Origin: Bacteroidales bacterium
GTDB taxonomy: Bacteria > Bacteroidota > Bacteroidia > Bacteroidales > GCA-2711565
Reading direction: 5' to 3'
NCBI GenBank assembly: GCA_028280405.1
Contig: JANQLW010000039.1
Location: 1-64,000 of the forward strand
Length of the DNA: 64,000 nt
Shown: positions 8,494 to 17,085 of the stretch, in pieces
How the letters are laid out: every line of letters begins with the position of its first letter
Position numbering within the stretch: position 1 is the first letter of the stretch
Translations under genes and position numbers: made by a program
Notes under the pieces: model-generated
Database searches by the model: none
What the model was told of the DNA's origin: nothing
What the model saw: only the letters and a program-made list of their open reading frames with translations

Positions 8494-9150
8494 ATGAAAA
8501 AGAACTTAATCATTACATGTATTGTTTGCTTGTGCATTGCTTTTGTAGTTCCGGTGAAAGCACAGAAAAGTGAGAAACAATTGAAGAAGGAAGAAAAAAC
8601 TAGAAATAAACGTGCAAAAAAAGAAGCAAAAAGACTTACAAAATTAGGCTATTATCAGGCAGCAGGAGCACCCAGCCTTGTTGACGTATTAAAGAAATCC
8701 TGGAGCTATGAATTTAAAACAAATAAAGATGGCTCCCCTAAATATATCGTTGCCGAAGGTGTTGCCGTTGCAGAAACCCAAGATGCTGTATTGACCCATG
8801 CAACAGCAATGGCAAAAATTAAGATAGCCGGAGAAGTAGGTACAAAAGTAGCTGATCTTGTAAAAGATAATAGAGGGAGTGTGCAATTAAACACAAAAGA
8901 CGCAACTACAGTCAACAAAATTATTGCAAAAGCACAGACTTTTGTTTCTGAAGAACTGGGACGATTAATTACTTTATCTACATTATACAGGAATATTAAT
9001 GGTAACAAGGTTGAAGTTAGTATAAGGATTGCTTATGATAGTAAAGTAGCTTATGAAGTTGGGAAAAATATTGTTCGAAGAAAACTGGAAGAAGAAACAG
9101 ACCTTTTGGATGAAGAACTTGATAAGTTAATGAAGGAACGCTATAATTAA
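8494..9150 (+). CDS. secreted LPP20-like hypothetical protein
   Basis: A 218-residue exported protein: signal peptide with AQ at the likely cleavage site (FVVPVKAQ), a very Lys/Arg-rich linker (KKEEKTRNKRAKKEAKR), then an alpha/beta domain with an Ala-rich helix (AVLTHATAMAKIKIAGEVG) and terminal strands (VEVSIRIAYDSKVAYEV). This resembles LPP20-type envelope domains but the match is by pattern only. It sits between the DUF4384-like and caspase genes on the same strand. Function unknown. Confidence 0.55.
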   Translation: MKKNLIITCIVCLCIAFVVPVKAQKSEKQLKKEEKTRNKRAKKEAKRLTKLGYYQAAGAPSLVDVLKKSWSYEFKTNKDGSPKYIVAEGVAVAETQDAVLTHATAMAKIKIAGEVGTKVADLVKDNRGSVQLNTKDATTVNKIIAKAQTFVSEELGRLITLSTLYRNINGNKVEVSIRIAYDSKVAYEVGKNIVRRKLEEETDLLDEELDKLMKERYN

Positions 9151-9161
9151 GCTTATGTATT

Positions 9162-10976
9162 ATGCAAAAGATAATATTGTTAGGCATATTTGTAGTAATT
9201 AATTATGGCGCTTTCTCCCAAAAAACTAAAGAAATTAAAGGAACGAGTGAAGCTATAACTTTTAGATTTAACCCAGAACCAGGTTTACCCCCTAACTTGA
9301 AATCTGAATTGACCTTTTTTGAAACGGATGGAGATAATTGTTTAAATGCTGGGGAATCAGCTGAAATAAGGTTGAAAATTATTAATGAAGGTAAAGGGCC
9401 TGCTTATAAGGTAAAAGTATATGTGAAGGATAATATTGGAGACTCAACTTTAACTATTGAGGATGGGATTGAATTGCCGTGCATTTTCCCAAGACAAGTT
9501 GTAAATGTTAGAGTTCCAATTTCTGCTAGCGAAAAGGTTAAGTCAACTGAGAGAAAACTGATAGTGTCAGTTACAGAAAAGAACAATTATAATATGGATA
9601 ATGCTGAAATTATTTTTGAAACTGTAGAATTGAAAAAACCTAAATTATTTTTTGCAGGGGCTGAAATTATAGAGAATATTAATATCCATACGATAATTAA
9701 AGATGATGGGAAAATACAAAAGGGAGAAGCTGTCGAGACTAAAATCACTATTCAAAATATTGGGGAAACGATTTCTAAAGAAACAAAATTTCTAATTGCT
9801 TCAAAAGATAAAAACCTGAGCCTTGGCTTTTATAATACGGATAGAAAGATAGAGATGGTAAAAATGGAACCGGTAGAGGGAATTATTGGGGATATTGATG
9901 TAAATAAAACTATGAGTTTTAGTGTTATTGTTAGTCCGAATAAAATTATTCAACAGGATAGCTTGTTGCCTTTATATTTAAGTTTATTTAACTCAAATGG
10001 GCATGGGGGCTGTGAAAATATACAAATACCTTTAGCACTGGATATGTCTCCACCTTCAATTCAAACGAAGAAGATTAAACCACAAAAAAAGAAGAAAGAA
10101 ATAATTATATCGAATCCAGATAAAATTACGGAAATTAAAAAAGCCAAACTGGATGAAGTTAATATAGTTCCAGATTATCAATTTAAACGAAATAGCCATT
10201 CATTAGCTATTGTCATAGGTATTGAGAAATATAAACATATTCCGATTGCCCCTTATGCAACGAAAGATGCAGAAATTATTTCTGAATATTTTAAGAAAGC
10301 TTTAGGAATAGAAACCGTTTTGACATTTACTGATAATCAGATAGACAAGACTTTTTTTAGGGATAAATTTAATTCGGTTAACGGAGATATAAAAGGGTTG
10401 ATTAGACCGGGGGAAACGGATTTATTTGTGTTTTACTCAGGGCATGGAATCCCACCTCCGGATGGAGATGAAGTATTTTTATTTCCTCCCCAGGGAAAAA
10501 TAAAGCATCTGTCAACCCATGGATATGGCATAAGTATACTTTGTTCAGAACTTAACGCACTAGGAGCTAAAAGCGTAACCCTATTTATGGATGCGTGTTT
10601 TAGTGGGAGTTCAAGAACATCTAAGCAGCATAAGGAAACTTATTTGCTTGGGAGTAAAGGAGCTGAAATTAAATCAAATAATATAATGCAGGGATGGGAA
10701 GATAATGAAGATTTTATAGTATTCTCTTCCTCGAGATTTAACCAGCTCTCTTTTGGATATGATTTGGCTGAAAAAGGTATGTTTACACATTTTATTTGTG
10801 CTGGTTTAAAGGGGGCTGCAGATTTAAATCCAAAAGATAACAAGATTACAACAGGGGAGCTGGCAGACTATCTTTTAGAAAAGGTAACTGATACTGCAAG
10901 AAAAGAAATTGATGGTGCAGAACAAACTCCCCGGTTTCATGGAAAAAGGGATGTTGTGCTGCTCAAGTTAAAATAA
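9162..10976 (+). CDS. secreted caspase-like cysteine peptidase (C14) with CARDB-like N-terminus
   Basis: A 604-residue exported protein. After a signal peptide come two beta domains resembling CARDB/NPCBM-type adhesion modules (CLNAGESAEIRLKIINEGKG, then KGEAVETKITIQNIGE), then a C-terminal caspase domain starting near residue 345 (SLAIVIGIEKYKHIP). The catalytic dyad is His428 in YSGHG and Cys479 in DACFSG. Such caspases act on Arg/Lys- or Asp-containing sites; which one applies here is not visible. It is exported, unlike most bacterial caspases linked to cell death, and is surrounded by other secreted proteins of the same operon, which suggests work in the periplasm or on the cell surface. 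Confidence 0.85.
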   Translation: MQKIILLGIFVVINYGAFSQKTKEIKGTSEAITFRFNPEPGLPPNLKSELTFFETDGDNCLNAGESAEIRLKIINEGKGPAYKVKVYVKDNIGDSTLTIEDGIELPCIFPRQVVNVRVPISASEKVKSTERKLIVSVTEKNNYNMDNAEIIFETVELKKPKLFFAGAEIIENINIHTIIKDDGKIQKGEAVETKITIQNIGETISKETKFLIASKDKNLSLGFYNTDRKIEMVKMEPVEGIIGDIDVNKTMSFSVIVSPNKIIQQDSLLPLYLSLFNSNGHGGCENIQIPLALDMSPPSIQTKKIKPQKKKKEIIISNPDKITEIKKAKLDEVNIVPDYQFKRNSHSLAIVIGIEKYKHIPIAPYATKDAEIISEYFKKALGIETVLTFTDNQIDKTFFRDKFNSVNGDIKGLIRPGETDLFVFYSGHGIPPPDGDEVFLFPPQGKIKHLSTHGYGISILCSELNALGAKSVTLFMDACFSGSSRTSKQHKETYLLGSKGAEIKSNNIMQGWEDNEDFIVFSSSRFNQLSFGYDLAEKGMFTHFICAGLKGAADLNPKDNKITTGELADYLLEKVTDTARKEIDGAEQTPRFHGKRDVVLLKLK

Positions 10977-10988
10977 AAAACCTGCGCT

Positions 10989-11831
10989 ATGAAAAAAATA
11001 TTTATAATAATAAATTTAATGTCGTTATGCTTAATCCTACCTGCACAATCTGTAACAAATATTGTAGTAGAAAAAACAAAAAAGGATAAAATCAAGATTT
11101 GGTATGAAATTACTAGTGCCAAATTCAACCAAAAGTTCAATGTATCCCTTTATGTAAGCGATGATCACGGAAAAACTTTTAAAGGTCCTTTAAAAGAAGT
11201 GAAAGGGGATGTTGGAAAAGGGATCAAAGAAGGGAAAAGGATGATTATATGGGATGTGATGAAAGAAATGCCTTTTGTAGAAAAGACCCTGGTTTTTGAT
11301 GTGAGGGTGGAAACCATTGAAAACCCTATCGGTAAAAAGTTTTTCGTATCCTATATTGGGAATCAGGTTACACCGATTGGTATACGCTTGGGGAATTCAC
11401 ATAAGCTTGGATGGTTTATTGAAGCCAGGGCATCTTTACTGGCAAAAGAAAAAACTGCTTATTCATACAATGATGGTTTCATTGTAAATTTCAACAAGCC
11501 GGATGCTTATTACTCAACCACTGGGAATGAAGGTTATATTGCCTATTATGCCGGGGGTGGCTTTACTTTTCAGCTTGGCTGGAATGCTTTTTTTTATACC
11601 GGTGCTGGTTATGGAGTCGAAAAGCGGGTTTTTAAGATTGATGAGTACTCTTATGACGGAGATTCAAAAACCGGTAGTTCTTGGGTAGCTGTGGAAGTAG
11701 AAAATTATAGCGGGGTCGAATTCAGTGCCGGGTTGATGTTGCGTTTTGGGAATATTATCATCAGTGGTGGCGGAACCGTCCTGAAATTTAAAAAAGCCGG
11801 ATTTACGGCCGGTATAGGAATCAGTTTCTAA
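10989..11831 (+). CDS. secreted Ig-like / barrel-like hypothetical protein
   Basis: A 280-residue exported protein. The first 100 residues after the signal form an Ig-like module (VSLYVSDDHGKTFKGPLKEV, then GKRMIIWDVMKEMPF) of a kind I associate with N-terminal modules of Bacteroidota surface proteins. The rest alternates short strands rich in Gly and aromatic residues and ends in Phe (FTAGIGISF), as in small outer-membrane beta-barrels. It is 12 bases after the caspase gene and 23 before the large lipoprotein, so it probably belongs to the same transcript. A membrane anchor for the caspase or lipoprotein is only a guess. Confidence 0.55.
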   Translation: MKKIFIIINLMSLCLILPAQSVTNIVVEKTKKDKIKIWYEITSAKFNQKFNVSLYVSDDHGKTFKGPLKEVKGDVGKGIKEGKRMIIWDVMKEMPFVEKTLVFDVRVETIENPIGKKFFVSYIGNQVTPIGIRLGNSHKLGWFIEARASLLAKEKTAYSYNDGFIVNFNKPDAYYSTTGNEGYIAYYAGGGFTFQLGWNAFFYTGAGYGVEKRVFKIDEYSYDGDSKTGSSWVAVEVENYSGVEFSAGLMLRFGNIIISGGGTVLKFKKAGFTAGIGISF

Positions 11832-11854
11832 TCATTTAACCTAAGAAAACGATT

Positions 11855-14800
11855 ATGAAAAAATACAATATAATCCTGTCGATAACAATTGTTATTATTT
11901 GCATCTTTTCCTGTTCAAAGGATAAAGTGGATGTGCCGAAAAAAGGGGAAACCAATAAAATTGTTTTTGGAAGTACCAAATATGTCGATACTTTGCTATC
12001 TTATTTCTCTGCTAAAATTACTTCTTCTGTTTCATCTATTGGGAATAGTAAAATAAGTCAATACGGGCATTGCTGGGGTATTAAACAAAACCCAACAATT
12101 AAAGACTCTAAAACTACCTTTAATTCAATGTCTGTTGTAAAAGATATCGTGAGTACATTAAATGAGTTGGCTCCCAACACAACATACTATGTCAGGCCTT
12201 ATATAACTCCAAACGGAGGAGCTGCTGTTTATGGAAAAGAAATCAATATAAAGACTTTAAAAACCGGGAGACCGGATATTGAAACTTTAAAGCCAAAAGA
12301 AGTGGGCTTGTTCTCTGCTTTATGTGGTGGGAATATAATTTCAGATAGTGGTTTAGTAATCACTGAATGTGGACTGTTCTGGGGAAAAGATTCTTTGGCT
12401 TTGTCTAAAACAAACTATCTTGGAATTTATAGAGATCAAAATACAAAAATAGATTCTTTTAACCATAGAATAGAAGAAGGCTTGGAGGATGGTGTGAGAT
12501 ATTTTATTCAGGCTTATGCTACTAATAGTGCAGGAACCAATTATGGAAATAAGAAAAGATTTGAAACTGGAGAAATAGAGCCACCCAAGGTTAATCTGGA
12601 AATAGATAATAGCAGTATAACTACCGGTTCTTTTGATTATAGTATGAATGTTACAGATGATGGGGGTACAGGTATTGAAGAGAAAGGGGTGTGCTGGGGT
12701 ATTGTTTCTCCGCCTACTTATGAAGGTAATAAAACGTCTAATGAAAGTGGTACAATCAGTAACTTACAGGATGATACGAAATATTATGTAAGGGCTTATG
12801 CTAAAAACAGTAAACATATTGGGTATAGTGAACTGGATAGCGTGACTACGATAAAAATAGTTCCTCCCACTGTTAAAATAATTGAAGTGATTGATATAGG
12901 TGTTTATGAAGCAAAAATAAAATGGAAAGTTACTTCTACTGGCAATGGAGCAATCTCATCTTGCGGAGTGGTTTTGAGTTCTGTAAATGAAAGCCCTACG
13001 ATTGATGAATATGAGAAAAAAGATAATAAAAGCTCTTGTACATTGAATGAAGAGTATATTACGCATTTTACCAAGCTTAAAGAGAATACAACCTATTATG
13101 TAAGAGCTTATGCGACCAATGAAAAAGGTACCAGTTATGATAAAACGGATTTTAAAACCTTAGCTGTTACTATCCCTGTGATTACAACCAAAGATGTAAG
13201 TGAGATAAGCAGGACAACTGCTAAAAGCGGTGGTAAAAATATAAATTCCGGAAATGGTACAATTAGTGCAAAAGGGGTTGTTTGGGGAAGTTCTGAGAAT
13301 CCTACTTTAGATAATTGCCTGGATAAAACAAACGATGGGTCAGGAACCACTGATTTTGATAGTGATATTACCAGACTGACTCCGAATACGGATTATTATG
13401 TTCGGGCTTATGCTACAAATGAAAAAGGTACGGGTTATGGTGGTGAAAGCAAACCCTTTAAAACAGAAGATTATTCTTTACCTGTGGTTCAAATAAATAG
13501 TATTGATAACATAACTTCATCAGCTGCGGATGTAAATTGTGAAATTACGGATAATGGGGGAGCTACCATAACTGAAAGGGGAATTTGCTGGAGTACAAAT
13601 ACAACCCGGCCTACTGACCCAACAAATCATATTGCTGAAGGGGGAGCAAATACGGGTTCCTATACTGAAAGTTTATCTAGTTTAAATAGGTATACGGATT
13701 ATTATGTTTGGGCGTATGCGAAAAATAGTAAAGGGACAGCTTATAGTATTTATGAATCTTTTAAAACAAAAGCTGAGCCTCCAACGATTACTATATCCTA
13801 TGAAAATTTAAAATGGAATGAGATTACTTTAAAGGGAAATATTACAGACGATGGTGGCACAGATATTATTGAACGGGGTTTCTATTGGGGTTTAAACGAA
13901 ACAAACCTTAATAATGAAGTAAAAGAAGGTGGAATAGGAAGCGGGATGTTTTCTAAGACAATAGAACTAGTAACTGAAGGGGATAATAGAAAAATCTATG
14001 CACAAAGTTATGCTGTAAATAAAGATAATAGGATTGAGAAAGGAAAGAGTGGAATAATCCCTATTGATTTGCCCGAGCAAACAAAAAATGATTTTTATAT
14101 TGATAATCCTACAATTGATTATTCTGTTGCTTATCCAGGTATGGAAATTAAAGTTACATGTGAACAGAAATATTCTGGAAATAGTTTAGAAACTCTTACG
14201 CCTTGGATACGATATTATATTTCAACAGATGATAATTGGGGAGATGCAAATGATACATATTTAGGAGAAGATAGGTCATCATTGTCATCCTCTATAACAT
14301 CTGAGTCGGAAACCGAATTATTAGATATTCCAACAAATATTTCTAGTGGAGTTTATTATATTTTATTCGTTTCGGATTATAAAAAGGAATATGAAGAAGA
14401 TAATGAGTCAAATAATGTTGTTTCTAAGCAGATTACTGTTGAAAAACCGGATTTTTATATAACGAATACATCAGTATCACCTTCTACTATTTCTGCTGGT
14501 AAGTCAATTAGTGTATCTTGTGATCAGAATTATAGTGGGAATATTAGTAAAGAAATGAAAGTATATGTAGGATATTATTTATCTACAGATAAAGATTGGG
14601 ATAGTGGAGATGAATTATTAAGTGATGATAGCTCAGATCTAAGTTCTTCCAGTCCTAATAGAGGAGAGAATGAAAATTTAACTATTCCTTCAAATGTGAG
14701 TTCTGGAACTTATTATATATTGTTTGTTGCTGACTATAAAGAAGATTATGGAGAAACAAACGAATTAAATAATGTTAATTATGAGCAAATTGAAATTATT

Positions 14801-15397
14801 GAAACAGGTAATGTAACTGTCAAAGTTTATAGTATTGAAAACAAATTAGTAACAGATGGTAGGGCTTGGGTTAAATTGTTCTTTAATGGTGGAAATAGTA
14901 CAAAATATACTGATAGTAATGGAGAAGCTAAATTCTCTGAAGTAATAACAGGTAATCATTTGTATAAGGTTTATTATAAAATACATGAAGAAGAGTTTTG
15001 GGGAGAAAGGAATATAAGTTTCACAGGGGGAAATAGTACGTATACATTTAATAGAGAGTTGCCTATAGTAAAAAGTATTACTGTAAAAAAAGCTGTACTT
15101 TCAAGTAAGCGAACGATAACTATTACAATTAAAAACTATTCAAATACTGGTTATAATGTTAGGCTTAGAATATGTATTGATCGAAATAAAAACTGTGATC
15201 CAGGTTATCGTGACTATTATCATGTTAGTACTACATATCTTGGTAGTAAAGAAGAAAAAGAGCTCAAGTTTGACTGGACACCATCTGAAAAAGGAACTTA
15301 TTATATGAAGGTTTCGTTAGATAGTGAATTTGATGAACCTGTCTGGATACAAACAGATACTTATTGGTGGTTTACCAATGATGATTTAACTAAATAG
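11855..15397 (+). CDS. giant surface lipoprotein with fibronectin-like and CARDB-like repeats
   Basis: An 1180-residue lipoprotein: signal peptide with lipobox IFSC (Cys20), then SKD. Residues about 30-750 hold about seven fibronectin-like repeats, each ending in a YYVRAYATN-like strand (for example YYVRAYATNEKGTSY and YYVRAYATNEKGTGY). Two CARDB-like modules follow, each beginning DFYI and containing YYILFV.DYK, and the C-terminus has an SpaA-like and a further beta module. There is no type IX sorting tail. It is the last and largest gene of the caspase operon and looks like an adhesin, scaffold or substrate for the secreted enzymes encoded upstream. Confidence 0.75.
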   Translation: MKKYNIILSITIVIICIFSCSKDKVDVPKKGETNKIVFGSTKYVDTLLSYFSAKITSSVSSIGNSKISQYGHCWGIKQNPTIKDSKTTFNSMSVVKDIVSTLNELAPNTTYYVRPYITPNGGAAVYGKEINIKTLKTGRPDIETLKPKEVGLFSALCGGNIISDSGLVITECGLFWGKDSLALSKTNYLGIYRDQNTKIDSFNHRIEEGLEDGVRYFIQAYATNSAGTNYGNKKRFETGEIEPPKVNLEIDNSSITTGSFDYSMNVTDDGGTGIEEKGVCWGIVSPPTYEGNKTSNESGTISNLQDDTKYYVRAYAKNSKHIGYSELDSVTTIKIVPPTVKIIEVIDIGVYEAKIKWKVTSTGNGAISSCGVVLSSVNESPTIDEYEKKDNKSSCTLNEEYITHFTKLKENTTYYVRAYATNEKGTSYDKTDFKTLAVTIPVITTKDVSEISRTTAKSGGKNINSGNGTISAKGVVWGSSENPTLDNCLDKTNDGSGTTDFDSDITRLTPNTDYYVRAYATNEKGTGYGGESKPFKTEDYSLPVVQINSIDNITSSAADVNCEITDNGGATITERGICWSTNTTRPTDPTNHIAEGGANTGSYTESLSSLNRYTDYYVWAYAKNSKGTAYSIYESFKTKAEPPTITISYENLKWNEITLKGNITDDGGTDIIERGFYWGLNETNLNNEVKEGGIGSGMFSKTIELVTEGDNRKIYAQSYAVNKDNRIEKGKSGIIPIDLPEQTKNDFYIDNPTIDYSVAYPGMEIKVTCEQKYSGNSLETLTPWIRYYISTDDNWGDANDTYLGEDRSSLSSSITSESETELLDIPTNISSGVYYILFVSDYKKEYEEDNESNNVVSKQITVEKPDFYITNTSVSPSTISAGKSISVSCDQNYSGNISKEMKVYVGYYLSTDKDWDSGDELLSDDSSDLSSSSPNRGENENLTIPSNVSSGTYYILFVADYKEDYGETNELNNVNYEQIEIIETGNVTVKVYSIENKLVTDGRAWVKLFFNGGNSTKYTDSNGEAKFSEVITGNHLYKVYYKIHEEEFWGERNISFTGGNSTYTFNRELPIVKSITVKKAVLSSKRTITITIKNYSNTGYNVRLRICIDRNKNCDPGYRDYYHVSTTYLGSKEEKELKFDWTPSEKGTYYMKVSLDSEFDEPVWIQTDTYWWFTNDDLTK

Positions 15398-15459
15398 TTC
15401 TTGTTTGGACTTTTGAATTATACTATAACATACTTATTATTAATTAAAAATATTGAAAA

Positions 15460-15876
15460 ATGAAAACTCTCGAAAACCGCCTTATAAAAGAATATGAACT
15501 CTTAATAAACCTAATCAACCGTATTGGTACTACCATTATAATTGTAAAAGGCTGGACTGTAACTTTGGTTGTAGCCATTTGTTTTAGTAAAATAAGTTTT
15601 AGTTTTACTGAATTTGTTATTTCTGTAGTTGCCATTGTTTTGTTTTGGTATATAGAAGGATATTATAGAGGAAGAACGGCTAAATTTAAAATTAGAATGA
15701 GGGAAATAGAAGAGCATTTTGCTAAACAAAAAACGGATCATAAAGAGTTGGCATCCCCTGCAATTGAAGCCTGCATTGGAGAAAATCCCAAGAAATATGA
15801 AGCGTTTAATCATTATACATATCCTGTTTATTTGGTATTGTTAGTTTGTATTATTGGATTTTATATTTTCTCATAG
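15460..15876 (+). CDS. small three-helix membrane protein
   Basis: A 138-residue protein with hydrophobic segments at about 23-42 (TTIIIVKGWTVTLVVAICF), 48-64 (TEFVISVVAIVLFWYIEG) and 119-136 (VYLVLLVCIIGFYIF). Between the second and third is a charged stretch (YYRGRTAKFKIRMREIEEHF). The pattern of a KGW motif in helix 1 and FWYIEGYY after helix 2 recalls a family of small membrane proteins of unknown role. It lies 62 bases after the lipoprotein gene and before strong hairpins. No function assigned. Confidence 0.6.
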   Translation: MKTLENRLIKEYELLINLINRIGTTIIIVKGWTVTLVVAICFSKISFSFTEFVISVVAIVLFWYIEGYYRGRTAKFKIRMREIEEHFAKQKTDHKELASPAIEACIGENPKKYEAFNHYTYPVYLVLLVCIIGFYIFS

Positions 15877-15918
15877 TAAACTTGTTCCTTACATTCGGGC
15901 TACGATTTAAAGTAAGCC

Positions 15919-15953
15919 AAGCGGGGGCTTCGCTCAAAGCGGAGCCCCCGCTT
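15919..15953 (+). terminator. GC-rich 16-bp hairpin
   Basis: AAGCGGGGGCTTCGCT pairs with AGCGGAGCCCCCGCTT around a CAA loop with a single G-T pair. It is far more GC-rich than its surroundings and marks the end of the caspase-operon region. There is no clean T run, so termination by another mechanism or a repeat element is possible. Confidence 0.55.
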
Positions 15954-15985
15954 GTTTCAGAAACTTGAATCCATATTTTTTTAAC

Positions 15986-16171
15986 ATGAAAATAGATACT
16001 GAATATACCATCCCCTAAATACATTCAAAGGGTTTAAAAGCTAAAAGTATAAGCTTGGTAAATTATAAAGTATATCAAAAGGATGGGAAAGTTTACTTTT
16101 TTGAAGAATTAAAAAAGGATCGGTTAAGGTTGTATTGCATCATTCATGAAAAATCCTTTTTTCTCTCATAA
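15986..16171 (+). pseudogene. decayed small ORF with internal TAA
   Basis: ATG at 15986 reads MKIDTEYTIP, then a TAA, then 50 open codons in the same frame (VNYKVYQKDGKVYFFEEL, then LRLYCIIHEKSF) to a TAA at 16169. The downstream part looks like a folded small protein, not noise. It is flanked by strong hairpins. Family unknown; it may be a remnant of an accessory gene. Confidence 0.35.
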
Positions 16172-16187
16172 TTAACAATTGCTTTAA

Positions 16188-16236
16188 CGAGGGTTTCACT
16201 TAGACCTGCGGATTTTAGGTCTAAGTAAAACCCTCG
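16188..16236 (+). repeat. 20-bp inverted repeat
   Basis: Arms 16188-16207 and 16217-16236 match at 19 of 20 positions (CGAGGGTTTCACTTAGACCT is the left arm), with a 9-base loop. There is no obvious T run. Together with 15919-15953 and a weaker palindrome around 16270-16306 it forms a cluster of long hairpins in front of the hip locus. Confidence 0.65.
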
Positions 16237-16316
16237 CTGGTTCCACAACTTGTAAAATACTGTATCATTTATTAATGGAGTGACTTCAAGTCACACCCCC
16301 GTTAATAGGTAAAAAG

Positions 16317-16371
16317 TACCCGAACAGGTATAATATCTTGTGTTATTTTTGAAATTATACCCGATCAGGTA
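16317..16371 (+). promoter_or_regulatory. paired operators for the HipB-like repressor
   Basis: Two near-identical near-palindromes, TACCCGAACAGGTA (16317-16330) and TACCCGATCAGGTA (16358-16371), are 41 bases apart, about four helix turns. Each is a TACC-N6-GGTA dyad, comparable in kind to known HipB operators. They lie upstream of the hipB-like gene and are most likely autoregulatory sites. Confidence 0.6.
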
Positions 16372-16457
16372 TATTAATTAAGTCTTTTATTTAGAATAAT
16401 GCTGTAAAATGCACTATAGTTATTGTTTTCTAGGAAATTGTTTGTTTAAATTGCTAT

Positions 16458-16477
16458 AAGTGCAAAAAAATGCACTT
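16458..16477 (+). promoter_or_regulatory. second palindrome near the hipB start
   Basis: AAGTGCA and TGCACTT are perfect arms around six A bases, 22 bases before the hipB ATG. TGCACTATAG also occurs at about 16410 and is echoed in reverse by CTATAAGTGCA, so this may be another repressor or RNA-level site. Confidence 0.45.
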
Positions 16478-16498
16478 TATTTCAATTTGTTTAGGTAA

Positions 16499-16744
16499 AT
16501 GATGTATCTTTATCAAAAGAAGAGCGATAAAATGCACCAACAAAAAATATTTGAGACGATTAGAAAACGGAGAATGCTTTTAAAAGTAACCCAGGAGGAT
16601 CTTTCTGAGTTATCGGGTGTGGGCTTGCGTACTTTAAAAGCTTTGGAATTGGGAAAAACTAACCCTACACTGGAAACCTTAACAAAGTTAGCTGAGGTAT
16701 TGGGCTTAGAATTAAAACTGGAGATAAAAAAGCCTAAACTGTGA
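16499..16744 (+). CDS. hipB: HipB-like antitoxin / XRE repressor
   Basis: An 81-residue protein dominated by an XRE helix-turn-helix (IRKRRMLLKVTQEDLSELSG, then LRTLKALELGKTNPTLETL). The first 11 residues before MHQQKIF are dispensable for the fold, so translation might instead begin at 16532. Gene order and overlap with two HipA-like pieces identify it as the DNA-binding member of a HipB-type toxin-antitoxin locus. It probably represses its own promoter through the dyads upstream. The stop overlaps the next start (CTGTGAAAA). Confidence 0.8.
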   Translation: MMYLYQKKSDKMHQQKIFETIRKRRMLLKVTQEDLSELSGVGLRTLKALELGKTNPTLETLTKLAEVLGLELKLEIKKPKL

Positions 16745-17085
16745 AAATAGTGAGAAAAGCAAATGTTTATCACAATGGCATATTAGCAGGAACGCTAACA
16801 CAAAATAATCCGGAAGATTATGTGTTTTGCTATGATGAAAAGTGGTTTGCAGATGAAAATCTTCCAGCTATAAGTTTGACCTTGCCTAAAACGAAAAAAG
16901 AATATAAGTCTGCCATTTTATTTCCCTTTTTTTTTAATATGCTTTCAGAAGGCGTAAACCGCAAATTACAATGTCGCCAGTTCAAAATTGATGAAAAAGA
17001 TTATTTTGGATTATTACTGGCAATAGCATCACATGATACCATAGGGGCTATTACTATAGTTCCAATAAAAACTGACAAAGAATGA
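16741..17085 (+). CDS. hipS: HipS-like protein (separate HipA N-terminal subdomain)
   Basis: A 114-residue protein equal to the N-terminal subdomain 1 of HipA kinases (KANVYHNGILAGTLTQNN, then YKSAILFPFFFNMLSEG). It starts at GTG overlapping the hipB stop codon and ends overlapping the start of the kinase gene (ATGA), so the three are translationally coupled. In the E. coli HipBST system this separate piece is the antitoxin of the HipT kinase, and the same role is inferred here. No ATG is available that would keep the family N-terminus. Confidence 0.75.
   Translation: MKIVRKANVYHNGILAGTLTQNNPEDYVFCYDEKWFADENLPAISLTLPKTKKEYKSAILFPFFFNMLSEGVNRKLQCRQFKIDEKDYFGLLLAIASHDTIGAITIVPIKTDKE

Noticed and set aside
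16513-16773. minus ORF opposite hipB
   Set aside because: Antisense shadow; the plus strand has the HTH motif and overlapping gene order.
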